Source of the DNA: Sulfuricellaceae bacterium
GTDB taxonomy: Bacteria; Pseudomonadota; Gammaproteobacteria; Burkholderiales; Sulfuricellaceae
DNA: 64,000 nucleotides
NCBI GenBank assembly: GCA_030690895.1
Contig: JAUYFQ010000086.1
Location: 1 to 64,000, forward strand
Reading direction: 5' to 3'
Part shown: positions 26,221 through 36,513 of the stretch, one piece after another
Layout of the letters: the number at the start of each line of letters is the position of its first letter
How positions within the stretch are numbered: position 1 is the stretch's first letter
Position numbers and translations under genes: made by a program
Notes under the pieces: model-generated
The model's database searches: none
The model's input: the letters and a program-made list of their open reading frames with translations, nothing else
Told to the model about the DNA's origin: nothing

Positions 26221-28089
26221 ATGAGCCACTTCGCCGGAATGGAAGAATTACTGAACGACTTTCTGATGGAAGCCGGAGAGTTGCTGTCCGATGTGGACAA
26301 TAAACTGGTTGAGCTGGAAAAGCGGCCCAATGACAAATTACTGCTAAACGATATTTTTCGTGGCTTCCACACCATCAAAGGTGGGGCCGGCTTTCTGAAC
26401 GTGAATGAACTGGTTGAATTGTGCCACCGCACGGAGAACCTGTTCGACAAACTTAGAACTGCTGAGCTATCGCTGAACCCGGAAATCATGGATGTCATCA
26501 TGGCTGCTACAGGCGTAGTGCGTGACATGTTCGGTTCCCTTTCTCAGTCTCAAGTCCCCCCCCCCGCTCAAAAATCACTTCTGGACGCACTCGATGCAGT
26601 GATATCCGGCAGACATGCAGAGCTCTTGCTCTCAGCCTCAGAAGCCCTGAGCCAGGCAGCACCTGAACCGGCCCCGGCTGCGCAAGGAAATGAGCCAGAC
26701 TGGAACGGCATGTACCACGGACTGCTTGGAACAAAGGCATCAGCGCCAGAACCACAGCACCACATTCCTGCCGCCACATCCTTGACAGAGGCACGCCCGG
26801 CGCCACATCCGGAAATCGCGCCCATCACACCGCCTCTTCGGCAGATGCCACCGGCTACACAGCAGGCAGCCGTAGCCGCAGCCAAGGAAACCACCATCCG
26901 GGTTGACACGACGCGCCTGGATCAGGTTCTAACCTACACGGGTGAAATCGGCCTGACCAAGAACCGCCTGACCAGCCTGCGCGCCGACATCCTCGCTGGC
27001 AGACATAATGCCGGCACCTTCAAGGCGCTGGATGAAGCAGTCAGCCAACTCGATCTGCTGGTTGGCGATTTGCAGAGTGCGGTCATGAAAACACGCATGC
27101 AACCGATCGGTCGACTGTTCCAGAAATACCCCAGGCTGGCCCGTGACCTCGCCCGTCAACTGGGTAAAGATGTTGAACTACTGCTTTCAGGTGAAGATAC
27201 CGAAATAGACAAAACCATGATCGAAGACTTGAACGATCCTCTGGTCCACCTGGTGCGTAATGCCGTTGACCATGGCGTCGACAGCCCGGAAGAGCGGCAG
27301 ATAGCTGGCAAACCCTTGAAGAGTGTGGTTCGCTTGACAGCATCACAGATTGGCGATCACATCATGATCGAAATTGCCGACGATGGCCGGGGCATGAGGC
27401 CGGACACCATTCGACACAAGGCGGTAGAAAAGGGGCTGATTGACCTGGAAACCGCCAACAGCCTGGATGACCGCCAAAGCCTGCATCTGATTTTCCTGCC
27501 CGGATTCTCCACCAAGGATCAAATTTCAGACGTTTCCGGTCGTGGCGTGGGCATGGATGTGGTCAAGACCAACATCACCAAGCTCAATGGCAGGATCGAC
27601 ATTTCCTCAAACGTCGGCCTCGGCACCACCATCACCATTTCATTGCCGCTCACGCTGGCGATTCTCCCGGTTCTGCTGGTTCGCGTGGGCGATCAGCCTT
27701 TTGCCGTTCCGCTTTCCATGGTGCGCGAAATCACCCCGATCGACTCCAAGGATGTCAAACAGGTTTCCGGCCGAGCCACCATGATTGTGCGTGATGAAGT
27801 CCTGCCGGTGCGTTCGCTGGCCAGTCTGATCGGATGGCCTGATCATCTGCCGCCCAGTTTTGGCGTACTCATGCAAAGCTCTGATACTGCTTTCGTTCTT
27901 GGAATCGACGGGTTCATCGGGCGTGACGATGTCGTCATCAAACCGCTCCTCGACATCAAGCCCAAGGGAATTGCCGGCGCAACCCTGTCCGGCGATGGCT
28001 CCGTAGTTCTGGTCCTCGACATGGAAGAGTTGCTGCGAATGAACAACGAAGGCACGCGTGCGGCGCTTTTTTCGCGCGCAACAGCCTGA
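26221..28089 (+). CDS. cheA: Chemotaxis histidine kinase CheA
   Basis: A 622-residue kinase. The N-terminal HPt domain has phospho-acceptor H50 (GFHTIKGGAGFL). A proline/alanine-rich linker (about residues 130-220) replaces a recognisable P2 domain. It is followed by the dimerisation helices, the ATPase domain (VHLVRNAVDHGVDSPEER, DDGRGM, GRGVGMDVVKTNI) and a C-terminal CheW-like domain. It phosphorylates CheY and possibly the CheV receivers. No cheW, cheR or cheB is in the window, so the signalling set is completed elsewhere or CheV replaces CheW. Confidence 0.95.
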   Translation: MSHFAGMEELLNDFLMEAGELLSDVDNKLVELEKRPNDKLLLNDIFRGFHTIKGGAGFLNVNELVELCHRTENLFDKLRTAELSLNPEIMDVIMAATGVVRDMFGSLSQSQVPPPAQKSLLDALDAVISGRHAELLLSASEALSQAAPEPAPAAQGNEPDWNGMYHGLLGTKASAPEPQHHIPAATSLTEARPAPHPEIAPITPPLRQMPPATQQAAVAAAKETTIRVDTTRLDQVLTYTGEIGLTKNRLTSLRADILAGRHNAGTFKALDEAVSQLDLLVGDLQSAVMKTRMQPIGRLFQKYPRLARDLARQLGKDVELLLSGEDTEIDKTMIEDLNDPLVHLVRNAVDHGVDSPEERQIAGKPLKSVVRLTASQIGDHIMIEIADDGRGMRPDTIRHKAVEKGLIDLETANSLDDRQSLHLIFLPGFSTKDQISDVSGRGVGMDVVKTNITKLNGRIDISSNVGLGTTITISLPLTLAILPVLLVRVGDQPFAVPLSMVREITPIDSKDVKQVSGRATMIVRDEVLPVRSLASLIGWPDHLPPSFGVLMQSSDTAFVLGIDGFIGRDDVVIKPLLDIKPKGIAGATLSGDGSVVLVLDMEELLRMNNEGTRAALFSRATA

Positions 28090-28118
28090 TTAACAACCTC
28101 TAAACCCCGAGCAATCAC

Positions 28119-29336
28119 ATGTCAAATCACGCCTATCTCGGTCGTCAGCCAATAGTAGACATCCAGCAAAAAATCGTGGCTTATGAACTGCTGTTCCGCC
28201 ACAGCGCCGATGCCACGCATGCACGGATTGACGGGGACCTGGAGGCTGGCACACGCGTTCTGATCAACACCTTCAGCAACATGGACGCCAACTGGCTACT
28301 GGGAGACAAGCTGGCATTCATCAACATTGCCGCTCCCATGTTGACGAGCGACTTTCTCGAACTTCTACCGGCAAAGCGTGTAGTGCTTGAAGTGCTTGAA
28401 ACAGTCGAATCCACGCCAGAACTGCTTGCCCGTATCCATGGGCTGAAGCACATGGGCTTCCACTTTGCGCTGGATGATTTTGACCATCGACCAATCAACG
28501 CTGATCTATTGCCTTTGGCAGACTACATAAAAATCGACATTCAGGCGCTCGGGCTCGATAAAACCGCAGCCCTGGTCAAAACATTGAAAGACTCCAAGGC
28601 CAAGCTGATCGCTGAAAAAGTCGAAACGAAAACCGAATACAAATTCTGCAAGGAATTGGGTTTCCATTACTTTCAGGGCTACTACTTCGCCCATCCGGAA
28701 ACCCTCACCGCCAAGGTGATCAACCCCGCACACGCGACTGTCCTGACCTTGCTGAACAAGGTGCGCAACAACGAGGATGTCAAAGACATTGAAAATGGCT
28801 TCAAGGCCGATGTCGCGCTCTCATTCAAGCTGCTGCGCTACATCAATTCAGTCGGTTTCGGTCTGTCCTGCGAGATCCAGTCCATTCGGCACGCGCTGGC
28901 CATTCTTGGCTACCAGCAGTTGTACCGCTGGCTAACACTTCTGCTGGCGACGGCCGGAAACGACTCCACGCCGCCAGCCCTGATGAAAACCGCCATCACG
29001 CGCGGCCGACTCACCGAATTGCTGGGGCAGGACTATCTCGAAAAAAGTGATCGCGACAACCTGTTCATTGTCGGCATCTTTTCCTTGCTGGATGCCATGC
29101 TGGAAATGCCGATGAGTGACGTGCTGGAGAAACTCTATCTGCCGGAGACCATTTCGGACGCGCTACTAAACCAACAAGGCATTTACGGGCCATTCCTCGC
29201 CCTGGCGATCGCCTGCGAAAATGCCAACCCCGGCAAGATCGAAGAGATCGCCGAGTCCATGGCCATGGATCCAGAAAAGGTCAACAAGGCGCACCTGGAG
29301 TCACTATCCTGGGTTGAGCAACTCGGCATAGGCTGA
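28119..29336 (+). CDS. EAL-HDOD signalling protein (YuxH-like)
   Basis: A 405-residue protein joining an EAL-type domain (about residues 5-200) to an HDOD domain (about 205-400). The first domain keeps several EAL landmarks (LEVLE, DDF, KID, AEKVE, FQGYYFAHP), but the signature motif reads YELLFR instead of EAL or EVL. Cyclic di-GMP hydrolysis is therefore doubtful, and it may bind the nucleotide or act only as a scaffold. HDOD domains are regulatory and often appear with motility signalling. It follows cheA by 29 bases and is probably in the same transcript. Confidence 0.85.
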   Translation: MSNHAYLGRQPIVDIQQKIVAYELLFRHSADATHARIDGDLEAGTRVLINTFSNMDANWLLGDKLAFINIAAPMLTSDFLELLPAKRVVLEVLETVESTPELLARIHGLKHMGFHFALDDFDHRPINADLLPLADYIKIDIQALGLDKTAALVKTLKDSKAKLIAEKVETKTEYKFCKELGFHYFQGYYFAHPETLTAKVINPAHATVLTLLNKVRNNEDVKDIENGFKADVALSFKLLRYINSVGFGLSCEIQSIRHALAILGYQQLYRWLTLLLATAGNDSTPPALMKTAITRGRLTELLGQDYLEKSDRDNLFIVGIFSLLDAMLEMPMSDVLEKLYLPETISDALLNQQGIYGPFLALAIACENANPGKIEEIAESMAMDPEKVNKAHLESLSWVEQLGIG

Positions 29337-29356
29337 CCCCTGTTGACTGCTGCCTG

Positions 29357-30220
29357 ATGGCCATCCTGACGCCCGATGTGGAAGGCTATCTCAACCTGCC
29401 ACAGCAAATCGTCCATTACCGGATTTACCGCAAGACCGCATCAAGGGAGAGACGTCTGCTACTGCTTCACGGCGGCGGCGTGGATGGCGCCATCACTTGG
29501 GAAGCAATTATTCCCCATCTGCAAAATTGGTCTGAAATATTGGTTCCAGACTTGCGCGGCGTTGGAAAAACCCACTTCCCGGATCGCATTGAACACCCAT
29601 TTTCCACGTTGGATGTCGTCTCCGACCTGCAATTGCTACTCAAGGCGCAGGCTTGGGATCAATATGATCTGGCTGGCTATTCCTATGGCGGTTTGGTCGC
29701 GATGCAACTCAAAGCCGAGTGTCCAGACAAAATCGCAAAGACCTACCTGCTTGAACCGGGCTTGTTAAGCGGCGCAGATGAAAAACTCCTGCTGGATCAT
29801 CGCGAAGCGCTACTGCAGGCAACCCAAAAACTGCGCATAGATGAAGAACTGGAGCACGGTCTGAGAATCTTTCTGGACATTGTTTCCCCTAAGCGCAACC
29901 AGAATTCGAGAAACGAAGAAATCGTTCGCGCCAGACTCTCGCACCGCCCCAAGGGTCTCGCCTGCGTGCTGGAGGCTGTCACACAAGCTGCCAGGTCAGT
30001 TGACAGAAGCAAGCTGATCGCCGCTCAGAGCCACGTCAGCAGCTTTGTCGGCGCACGATCAAACGGTGAAATACATGACTTCTGCCAGGAACTGGCAAAT
30101 CAGCGCCAGGACTGGGACTGTCATTTGATTGAAGGCGCTGACCATGCGCTGCCCTTTCAGAAGCCAGAACGCATCGCCCAGCTTATGGACAAAGACATGG
30201 GCCGCTATCTCACAAGGTAG
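29357..30220 (+). CDS. Alpha/beta-fold hydrolase
   Basis: A 287-residue cytosolic hydrolase. The oxyanion region is LLLHGGGVDG, the nucleophile elbow is GYSYGG (serine near residue 115), and the catalytic histidine lies in the C-terminal IEGADHALPFQ. The substrate cannot be told from sequence; esterase, lactonase or acyl-transfer chemistry are possible. It begins 20 bases after the EAL-HDOD gene on the same strand, so it may be co-transcribed with the chemotaxis genes, although no functional link is evident. Confidence 0.85.
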   Translation: MAILTPDVEGYLNLPQQIVHYRIYRKTASRERRLLLLHGGGVDGAITWEAIIPHLQNWSEILVPDLRGVGKTHFPDRIEHPFSTLDVVSDLQLLLKAQAWDQYDLAGYSYGGLVAMQLKAECPDKIAKTYLLEPGLLSGADEKLLLDHREALLQATQKLRIDEELEHGLRIFLDIVSPKRNQNSRNEEIVRARLSHRPKGLACVLEAVTQAARSVDRSKLIAAQSHVSSFVGARSNGEIHDFCQELANQRQDWDCHLIEGADHALPFQKPERIAQLMDKDMGRYLTR

Positions 30221-30237
30221 TTTCTACCCTGGATAGA

Positions 30238-30258
30238 CGATGACGTATCATCGATTTT
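30238..30258 (+). terminator. Possible weak terminator of the chemotaxis operon
   Basis: A 6-bp perfect stem (30238-30243 with 30248-30253) around the loop CGTA is followed by ATTTT, shortly after the hydrolase stop. The stem is short and AT-rich, so termination efficiency is uncertain. The convergent zapE gene ends 40 bases further on. Confidence 0.35.
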
Positions 30259-30299
30259 ACCCTGCTACACTGCTTTGCCTGGAAGCCTGGTTTCACCCC

Positions 30300-31364
30300 C
30301 TATCGGGCGTCGGCATAACCCACTGACTGCATTTCAGCCAGACGACTCAAAGCCCGGCGAAACTCTCCCGAAAGCAGGTCGGGCGACCCTAGCTCAGCCA
30401 GTGGCGCTTCGGCTGAAAGGATCAGTTTGACCCGTTTATCATACAACTCGTCGATCAGCCACAGGAAACGACGTGCCTCTGCCTGCCGGTCCGCATTAAA
30501 AACGGGGATGCCGGACACGATCAGGGTGTAAAAACGACCTGCGAGATCGATATAGTCTGGCTTGCTGCGCGGCCCGCTGCACAGGGTCTGAAAATCGAAC
30601 CATGCCAGACCATCACCAACATGCCGGGCGACAAGCGCACGACCTTCAACCTGGAGTTCAACGTGTCCATCGCTCACCCCGTTTCCAATTATTTGGAAAA
30701 TGCGCAATAGCGCCTCTTCTGTCTGCTCGTTCAAGGGCGAGTGATACATGTCAGCGCGGGATAACAGATGCTGGCGATAGTCCGTGCCACCGTCCAGGCA
30801 CAGCACTTCCATCCCAGCCTTGATCAAAGCGATGGCGGGTAGAAACTGGCTACGCTGGAGGCCATCACGATACAGTTGATCCGGCGCGGAATTGGAAGTC
30901 ATCACCAGCACCACGCCGCTCTCCATCAAGGCCTGCAACAAGCCCCGCATCAGCATGGCATCCGCAATATCGGTAATATGAAATTCGTCCAGGCACAGCA
31001 GGCGCGTGTACCGGACAATGGCTTGCGCAAGCCGCCTCAGCGGATAAGGCTTGCCCTTGAGATGCGCCAGTTGACCGTGAATTTCCTGCATGAAATGGTG
31101 GTAATGGACGCGCCGCTTGTGCGCCAGTGGAATGCAGTCGAAAAAACTGTCCATCACAAAGCTTTTACCGCGCCCGACCGCGCCCCAGATGTAAACGCCC
31201 CTAACCATTGCGGGCCTGAACCATAGTTTCAAGGGCGAGCGGGTTTGCTGCAAGTCCTCATGGACGCGCTGTAGCGCCAGGACGACCTGAGTCTGACTAT
31301 CATCGAGGATCAGCCCGCGCTGCGCCGCCTGAGCGCCCAGACAGGCAATTACTTCCGGACTCAA
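30300..31364 (-). CDS. zapE: Cell division ATPase ZapE (AFG1 family)
   Basis: A 354-residue P-loop ATPase with Walker [13 protein letters not shown] (about residues 61-72), Walker [15 protein letters not shown] and the family's AFG1 C-terminal [16 protein letters not shown] segment. ZapE associates with the Z ring during division, and its mitochondrial relative AFG1 supports respiratory complexes. The start is a TTG that overlaps the sucB stop by four bases (TTGA), so it is translationally coupled to sucB. In many betaproteobacteria lpd (dihydrolipoamide dehydrogenase) stands between these two genes; it is missing here. Confidence 0.93.
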   Translation of the reverse strand: MSPEVIACLGAQAAQRGLILDDSQTQVVLALQRVHEDLQQTRSPLKLWFRPAMVRGVYIWGAVGRGKSFVMDSFFDCIPLAHKRRVHYHHFMQEIHGQLAHLKGKPYPLRRLAQAIVRYTRLLCLDEFHITDIADAMLMRGLLQALMESGVVLVMTSNSAPDQLYRDGLQRSQFLPAIALIKAGMEVLCLDGGTDYRQHLLSRADMYHSPLNEQTEEALLRIFQIIGNGVSDGHVELQVEGRALVARHVGDGLAWFDFQTLCSGPRSKPDYIDLAGRFYTLIVSGIPVFNADRQAEARRFLWLIDELYDKRVKLILSAEAPLAELGSPDLLSGEFRRALSRLAEMQSVGYADAR

Positions 31365-32506
31365 ACCTGCAACAACAATCTGGCCGGGTCTTCCAGCGTT
31401 TCCTTGATGGCAACCAGAAATTGCACCGCCTCGCGCCCGTCGATCAGGCGATGATCATAGGAAAGCGCCAGATACATCATCGGGCGAATCACCACCTGGC
31501 CGTTTTCCGCCACTGGTCGGTCATACGTCTTGTGCATCCCCAGAATGGCGCTCTGCGGCGGGTTCAGGATAGGCGTGGACATCATCGAACCAAACACGCC
31601 GCCATTGGAAATGGAGAAAGTCCCGCCAGTCAGATCTTCCATGGTCAATTTACCATCGCGCGCGCGCGCGCCGAAGTCGCCAATTTGGCGCTCTATTTCA
31701 GCAAAGCTCAGGCTATCCACATCGCGCAAGACCGGCACCACCAATCCTCGTGGCGAGCTGACAGCAATACCGATATCGAAATAGCCGTGGTACAACACAT
31801 CGTTACCATCCAGAGAAGCATTCACCACCGGGAATTTTTTCAGCGCTGCCACGGCAGCCTTGGCGAAAAAGGACATGAAGCCCAGCTTGACGCCATGTTC
31901 CTTCTCGAATTTTTCTTTGTAGCGGCTACGCAGTTCCATCACCGGCTGCATGTTGACCTCGTTAAAGGTCGTCAATATCGCTGCATTGTGCTGGGCCTCG
32001 ACCAGACGCTCGGCGATGCGGGCACGCAAGCGGGTCATGGGGACACGCTGGACAGGGCGATCACCAGCCGTTTCCAGCGGTATCGAGGCGATGCCTGGCC
32101 CGGCATCGGGAACAATTTTCGCCAGCACATCGTCACGCGTCACCCGCCCTCCCCTGGCGCTCCCCTCTATACTGGCCGGATCGAGCGCATGTTCCGCCGC
32201 CAGTTTTCTGGCAGAGGGGCCAATGGCGGGTGATAGCACTGCCGTTTTCACAAGCTCCTTTGTCGGCAGCGCCGTCTCGTCAATCAACGCAATAATGTCA
32301 CCGGGAAGCACCACCTCGCCATTCTGCCTGACAATCTTGCTCAGCACACCCGCCTTGGGCGCAGGCAATTCCAGCACCACCTTGTCGGTTTCCAGATCGA
32401 TCAGGTTTTCACCCGCCGCAACCGCATCGCCTTCCTGCCTGTGCCAGGTAATTAGCGTCCCTTCAGTGACGGATTCGGACAGAGCCGGGACTTTGAGTTC
32501 GATCAT
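31361..32506 (-). CDS. sucB: 2-oxoglutarate dehydrogenase E2, dihydrolipoyl succinyltransferase
   Basis: A 381-residue E2 subunit of the 2-oxoglutarate dehydrogenase complex of the TCA cycle. The lipoyl domain (residues 1-75) has lipoyl-lysine K42 in [10 protein letters not shown], followed by an E3-binding domain ([11 protein letters not shown] ... [12 protein letters not shown]) and the catalytic domain with the active-site motif [14 protein letters not shown] place the start at the ATG at 32506 ([12 protein letters not shown]), preceded by GGAGA; an upstream in-frame GTG is possible. The ATG overlaps the stop of the foreign-looking gene upstream. Its E1 partner odhA lies 4 kb away, on the far side of the inserted cassette. 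Confidence 0.95.
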   Translation of the reverse strand: MIELKVPALSESVTEGTLITWHRQEGDAVAAGENLIDLETDKVVLELPAPKAGVLSKIVRQNGEVVLPGDIIALIDETALPTKELVKTAVLSPAIGPSARKLAAEHALDPASIEGSARGGRVTRDDVLAKIVPDAGPGIASIPLETAGDRPVQRVPMTRLRARIAERLVEAQHNAAILTTFNEVNMQPVMELRSRYKEKFEKEHGVKLGFMSFFAKAAVAALKKFPVVNASLDGNDVLYHGYFDIGIAVSSPRGLVVPVLRDVDSLSFAEIERQIGDFGARARDGKLTMEDLTGGTFSISNGGVFGSMMSTPILNPPQSAILGMHKTYDRPVAENGQVVIRPMMYLALSYDHRLIDGREAVQFLVAIKETLEDPARLLLQV

Positions 32507-32871
32507 GGTCGATTTCTCCACAGTTTAGATGTTATTTTACGGAACCCGCTGCTTACGCCCAATTCGCCAGCATAAGCTGGCGCTTCGATGCTTTCATAAT
32601 GTTGGCTGTTATTGGAAACCAGTACGGTGCCGACGGGCAATGGATGTGCACTATTAAAGCGCCTCTTGCTGGACAGAAGAGTCTCTTCATCAAAGACACC
32701 AAACTCTTGCGGCAAACCATTCATTGGCCGTTTACTCATGAAATCTACCGGTACATCGACCTCATGCATCAACTCAAAAAATGAGGTCAAGCTTTCGCGC
32801 TCCGCATGTAATTGGTTTCCCCACTCATATTTACCTTGGTCAAAATCAGACACGTAATTTACGTTATTCAC
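32503..32871 (-). CDS. Unknown 122-residue protein of the RecQ/DprA cassette
   Basis: I do not recognise this protein. It starts at a GTG that overlaps the stop of the DprA-like gene (GTGA) and ends with a TGA that overlaps the sucB ATG, so it is locked between the two by translation. It is soluble and acidic in the first half ([12 protein letters not shown], then [19 protein letters not shown]) with a small polar C-terminus, no cysteines, and no signal peptide. Its strict coupling to the helicase and DprA-like genes suggests it belongs to the same system. It could also be a truncated remnant, since its end was shaped by the junction with sucB. Confidence 0.6.
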   Translation of the reverse strand: MNNVNYVSDFDQGKYEWGNQLHAERESLTSFFELMHEVDVPVDFMSKRPMNGLPQEFGVFDEETLLSSKRRFNSAHPLPVGTVLVSNNSQHYESIEAPAYAGELGVSSGFRKITSKLWRNRP

Positions 32872-34250
32872 TCGAAAAGGTAAGGTTGCCTGACGATGTA
32901 GCCTGCGGGTTTCTTCTGTTTTTCCAACACACCCTCTTCAACCAAGCGCTGCAACCACGTCTTGGCCTGAGCATTCGACACATCCAGTGCCGCAGCCACC
33001 TCGGAGTCTTTCATCGGTTTATTCAACAGCGGCTGAATCGCTTTACGCACCGCCGCAAACAGTAACTCTGCCGGAGCCGCTCCTGTCTTCTGATCTTCTG
33101 TAACATCCGCGACCAGCATCAACGGTTCCTGCGTCACTGGCAACGCATTTCCTACGCTTTCTGCTGCTAATTTCGCATCCGAAAGTGCTTCTAAAACTGA
33201 CTGTGGCGTGTTCCCTACCTGGGACACTGGAGCTGCATCAAGCTGCATCGATGCAGTGGGTGCGGCGTCGGATGACCCCAGCAAATCAACCTGCGGGGAG
33301 TCCGCAGGGAGCGGCATTGCCGCGTTGAACACCTCCTTTAATGAATCCGCGTCTTGTGGGTTCGGCCAGAGAAGCGCGCCCTTCTTACGTAGGGCATCCA
33401 GCCCGGCGGAATCCGTAGATCGAATATATACAGGGACAAACTTGAGTTTGTCCAGCTGCTCAATGGTGCCAGCCCAAGTGCCACCCTTGTTAACATCAGA
33501 GCTCACCACCAAGGAGGCATCGGCCAATGCGTAGATCAGCTTGTTGCGCTGCATGGCATTGCCGACGTTGAAGCCCGCGCTGGGGTCATAAGGCGAGATC
33601 AACACTAACTGGCCGTCGAGCAACAGATTGCGATGCTCGCGATTCATGGTAGTTTTTTCGAGGCTGTCCGCAAGTACCCCGATCACCCTGCCCCCAGCCT
33701 CCAAAGCGCCACGCATTGCTGCCTGGTCGATTCCCTTGGCACCGCCTGAGACCAGGGTTTTTCTGGCGCGAGCGGCGAGTCGGCCAACAGCCATCGTGTA
33801 GTCAATCAGCGGGGTGTCCACATGACGCGACCCAACGACGGCAAGTCCACCAGAGTCCAGCAGACTGATCTCGCCACAGCCGTAGAGCACTGCTGGCGCG
33901 TCTTCACGCAGTCGCGCTTTCAAGCGCCGGGGATAATCGGCGTCGGCCCGGCTTACCACCCAAATGGCGCGTGCTTGCCATCGCTCGATGACTTGGCTCA
34001 GCAGAAATCCACGCCCCAATAGTCGCTGCAGGCGGCTATTGTCAATCACCGGTTGGCATGCACGTAGGATGTCAGCCGCATCCGGGGAGACGAGATCGGC
34101 TGGTTGACGCTGGATCTCGCGCAGATGGCGGGCAAGACGCTTGTATTCGCCGGGCGTTAGTAGGTCTGGCGATGAGGCGCCGCGTCCGGCAATCAATGGC
34201 GCCGTCAGCAGCAGGATCGCTTGGGTATTGGGTGAAAGAACTGGTGTCAT
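32868..34250 (-). CDS. DprA/Smf-like DNA-processing protein
   Basis: A 460-residue protein with a central DprA-type Rossmann domain: [40 protein letters not shown] and [13 protein letters not shown] occupy about residues 150-230. It also has an N-terminal helical part and a C-terminal winged-helix-like segment ([21 protein letters not shown], about residues 420-440). Chromosomal DprA loads RecA on single-stranded DNA during transformation. This one is longer, sits in a cassette, and partners with a RecQ-PRTase fusion, so a defence or nucleotide-sensing role is more likely. The ATG at 34250 overlaps the helicase stop (ATGA). Confidence 0.8.
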   Translation of the reverse strand: MTPVLSPNTQAILLLTAPLIAGRGASSPDLLTPGEYKRLARHLREIQRQPADLVSPDAADILRACQPVIDNSRLQRLLGRGFLLSQVIERWQARAIWVVSRADADYPRRLKARLREDAPAVLYGCGEISLLDSGGLAVVGSRHVDTPLIDYTMAVGRLAARARKTLVSGGAKGIDQAAMRGALEAGGRVIGVLADSLEKTTMNREHRNLLLDGQLVLISPYDPSAGFNVGNAMQRNKLIYALADASLVVSSDVNKGGTWAGTIEQLDKLKFVPVYIRSTDSAGLDALRKKGALLWPNPQDADSLKEVFNAAMPLPADSPQVDLLGSSDAAPTASMQLDAAPVSQVGNTPQSVLEALSDAKLAAESVGNALPVTQEPLMLVADVTEDQKTGAAPAELLFAAVRKAIQPLLNKPMKDSEVAAALDVSNAQAKTWLQRLVEEGVLEKQKKPAGYIVRQPYLFE

Positions 34251-36325
34251 TCGTCGTGCCCCGTCTGTGAGAGGGCCATCGGCCAAACCTCGCCACTGCC
34301 GCTCTTGCGTAGCAGCCACGCAGACACCGTCAGCGTCCAGCGCGAGTCGACCATGTCATCAACTAGGAGGATCGGGCCGTGAGGAATGGGCTGGCCATTA
34401 AGTGCAAGCGAACCATCAATGTTGCGCGCTTGCTGTGTACTGTTTGCCATTGTTTTCTGTTCTGGTCTTTCGTCTGTCTTCGCGATGACCATATGAAACG
34501 GTAGGCCCAGCGCCACAGCCAAGCGTTTTGCAAAGTTCGGCACGAGGTCGGGATGCCGCAGTGATGGCACGCAGGTCACCCAAGCTGGTGCGGGTTGTGG
34601 ATTCCACTCGTGAATCATCTCCACGCATGCAACGACAAGGGCATTTGAGAAATTGCTATCGTGATACTTGCCTTGCCGGACAAGGCCACCCCAGCCAGCA
34701 TCCCCCCAAATACACAGAGCTTTACCTGGTTGGGCTTGGTGAGCGGGCGCGATAGATCCCTTGACTCCGTACTGTGGCATCCCGCCATCCGGCCACTTCT
34801 TACGCGGATCGATCGGTAAGCTGGTTCTGCGAAGAAATGCAATAGCCTCTTTGACCAGTTCGGCATTCACAGTTGTAGGCAGTGGATGCAAGGCAGGCTT
34901 CGTGACAACACTGGGGTCGCCGTCGAGTGCGCTGATCAGGAAGCCCATGTGCTGGCCGAATGACAGGTCGGCGTAGTCCTGCATTTGCAAGCGTTCGGCT
35001 CGTCTTAACGCGGAGAGCCGCTCCGCGCGATCCCAAAACCCTTCACCCAGCGTTGCCGCCGTGAGCTGCCACTTGCTACCTTGCTTGGCAATAGTCGCCG
35101 GCGCTTCAAGCGAAAGCAGGGCGATTGTCTTGTCAACACGCCCTTTACTCAGGTTAACTCGACTCAGTAGCTCAGGGACGGACAAGCCATTGGACTCCTC
35201 CTCCAGTGCACCAAGGACATCGGCCACTTCATGCCGGGTCGGGAAGGCACTGCGAATGAACCAATCCGTGATGTCAGCCTCTTCCTGGCCGCTGAGCAGC
35301 ACACCATACGCGGAGTCCAAGGCTCGTCCTGCGCGACCAACCTGCTGGTAGTAGGCGACGACCGATCCCGGCATCTGGTAATGGATCACGAATGCTAGGT
35401 CGGGCTTGTCGTAGCCCATGCCCAGAGCCGTTGTGGCAACCAGCGCTTTGACCTGGTTATTTAGCAGCGCCTGTTCCAGTTGTTCTCGGCGTTCGCCTGT
35501 TTCGCCGGTGTACGCATCTATATTGAAGCCTTTGGTCTTCAACCATTCGGCAACTTGGTTGGCATCGCGTACCGTCAGCGTGTAGATGATGCCGTGGCCT
35601 TGCAACGTGGCAAGCTGCTCTGCCAGCCATGCGAGTCGTTCAGCTTGACTCGGCAAGCGGATGGTCTGTAATGAAAGCGAGGTGCGATTGAGGTCGCCCC
35701 GCGCCACATCGAGCTTTGGCCCAAGCACCGTAGCAAGATCTTCCATCACCCGGTTGTTCGCCGTCGCCGTAGTGGCGAGGAGTCTCAGATTGGGCGGCAG
35801 TGTTTTGACGATCCGTTCCAGCAGTCGGTAGTGAGGGCGGAAGTCATGGCCCCAGTCGGAAATGCAATGCGCCTCATCTATGACCAACAGGGAAATCTGT
35901 GCTGCGATACCAGCCAACACTTGCGTGCGAAAGCGCTCGTTCGCCAGTCGCTCGGGCGAGATCAAGAGAATGTCGATTTCTCCTTTGGCAAGCCTGGCCT
36001 CGATAGCCGTCCAGTCATCCATGTTGTCGGAATTGATCGTGGCAGCGCGAACCCCCATTCGGTCTGCCGCAGCAATCTGGTTTCGCATCAGAGCCAGCAG
36101 CGGCGAGATCAACAGCGCTGGCCCGTTGCCAGCTTCGCGCAGCAGTTTTGTCGCGATGAAGTAGACGAAGCTCTTACCCCAACCAGTCTTCTGCACGACC
36201 AGCAAGCGGCCTTTACCTTCGACAACGTGGCGAATGGCATCTTCCTGGCCGTCGCGGAAAATGGCGTCAGCGAGCCCGGAGCCGATTCGGAGAAGTTCCC
36301 GCGCGCGCTTTGGATCGTAGATCAT
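34247..36325 (-). CDS. RecQ-family DNA helicase fused to a phosphoribosyltransferase-like domain
   Basis: A 692-residue fusion. The N-terminal two-thirds is a RecQ-type superfamily 2 helicase: Walker A TGWGKS (about residues 46-51), DEAH box [16 protein letters not shown], motif III TTATA and motif [10 protein letters not shown]. The last ~170 residues resemble a ComF/type I phosphoribosyltransferase domain, with [21 protein letters not shown] and the PRPP-loop motif [16 protein letters not shown]. Neither a zinc-binding RecQ subdomain nor an HRDC domain is evident. The pairing of a helicase with a PRTase-like sensor, next to a DprA-like protein, is reminiscent of conflict systems. Start and stop are coupled by ATGA overlaps to a tiny upstream ORF and to the DprA-like gene. 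Confidence 0.85.
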   Translation of the reverse strand: MIYDPKRARELLRIGSGLADAIFRDGQEDAIRHVVEGKGRLLVVQKTGWGKSFVYFIATKLLREAGNGPALLISPLLALMRNQIAAADRMGVRAATINSDNMDDWTAIEARLAKGEIDILLISPERLANERFRTQVLAGIAAQISLLVIDEAHCISDWGHDFRPHYRLLERIVKTLPPNLRLLATTATANNRVMEDLATVLGPKLDVARGDLNRTSLSLQTIRLPSQAERLAWLAEQLATLQGHGIIYTLTVRDANQVAEWLKTKGFNIDAYTGETGERREQLEQALLNNQVKALVATTALGMGYDKPDLAFVIHYQMPGSVVAYYQQVGRAGRALDSAYGVLLSGQEEADITDWFIRSAFPTRHEVADVLGALEEESNGLSVPELLSRVNLSKGRVDKTIALLSLEAPATIAKQGSKWQLTAATLGEGFWDRAERLSALRRAERLQMQDYADLSFGQHMGFLISALDGDPSVVTKPALHPLPTTVNAELVKEAIAFLRRTSLPIDPRKKWPDGGMPQYGVKGSIAPAHQAQPGKALCIWGDAGWGGLVRQGKYHDSNFSNALVVACVEMIHEWNPQPAPAWVTCVPSLRHPDLVPNFAKRLAVALGLPFHMVIAKTDERPEQKTMANSTQQARNIDGSLALNGQPIPHGPILLVDDMVDSRWTLTVSAWLLRKSGSGEVWPMALSQTGHDE

Positions 36326-36414
36326 CTAATTGTTTCCTTATTCTTGCCAGGCTGGAGATACCCCAATGCCATCATGGAGTTCTGAATACCATAGAGCATC
36401 AGGCAGTCTTTCAT
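36322..36414 (-). CDS. Possible 30-residue leader ORF before the RecQ-PRTase gene
   Basis: A short frame whose TGA overlaps the helicase ATG (ATGA), repeating the coupling seen through the whole cassette. From its ATG it encodes 30 residues (MKDCLMLYGIQNSMMALG and onward to ETIR); GTG and TTG codons upstream could add about ten more. It could be a genuine small protein or leader, or the truncated 3' end of a gene lost at the odhA junction. No database-free way to distinguish these. Confidence 0.35.
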   Translation of the reverse strand: MKDCLMLYGIQNSMMALGYLQPGKNKETIR

Positions 36415-36513
36415 CTTCTGACTGAATTTTTTACCACGTAGCACCAATAGTAAGCAGACTCAATTGAGATGGCGTAACTACAAAACGTTTCCCTATACCA
36501 TCTGTAGCAAAAC

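Noticed and set aside
32503-32871. Reading the 122-residue protein as a HAD-like phosphatase
   Set aside because: HAD signature motifs (DxDx(T/V), lysine and acidic motifs) are not present, so no family was assigned.
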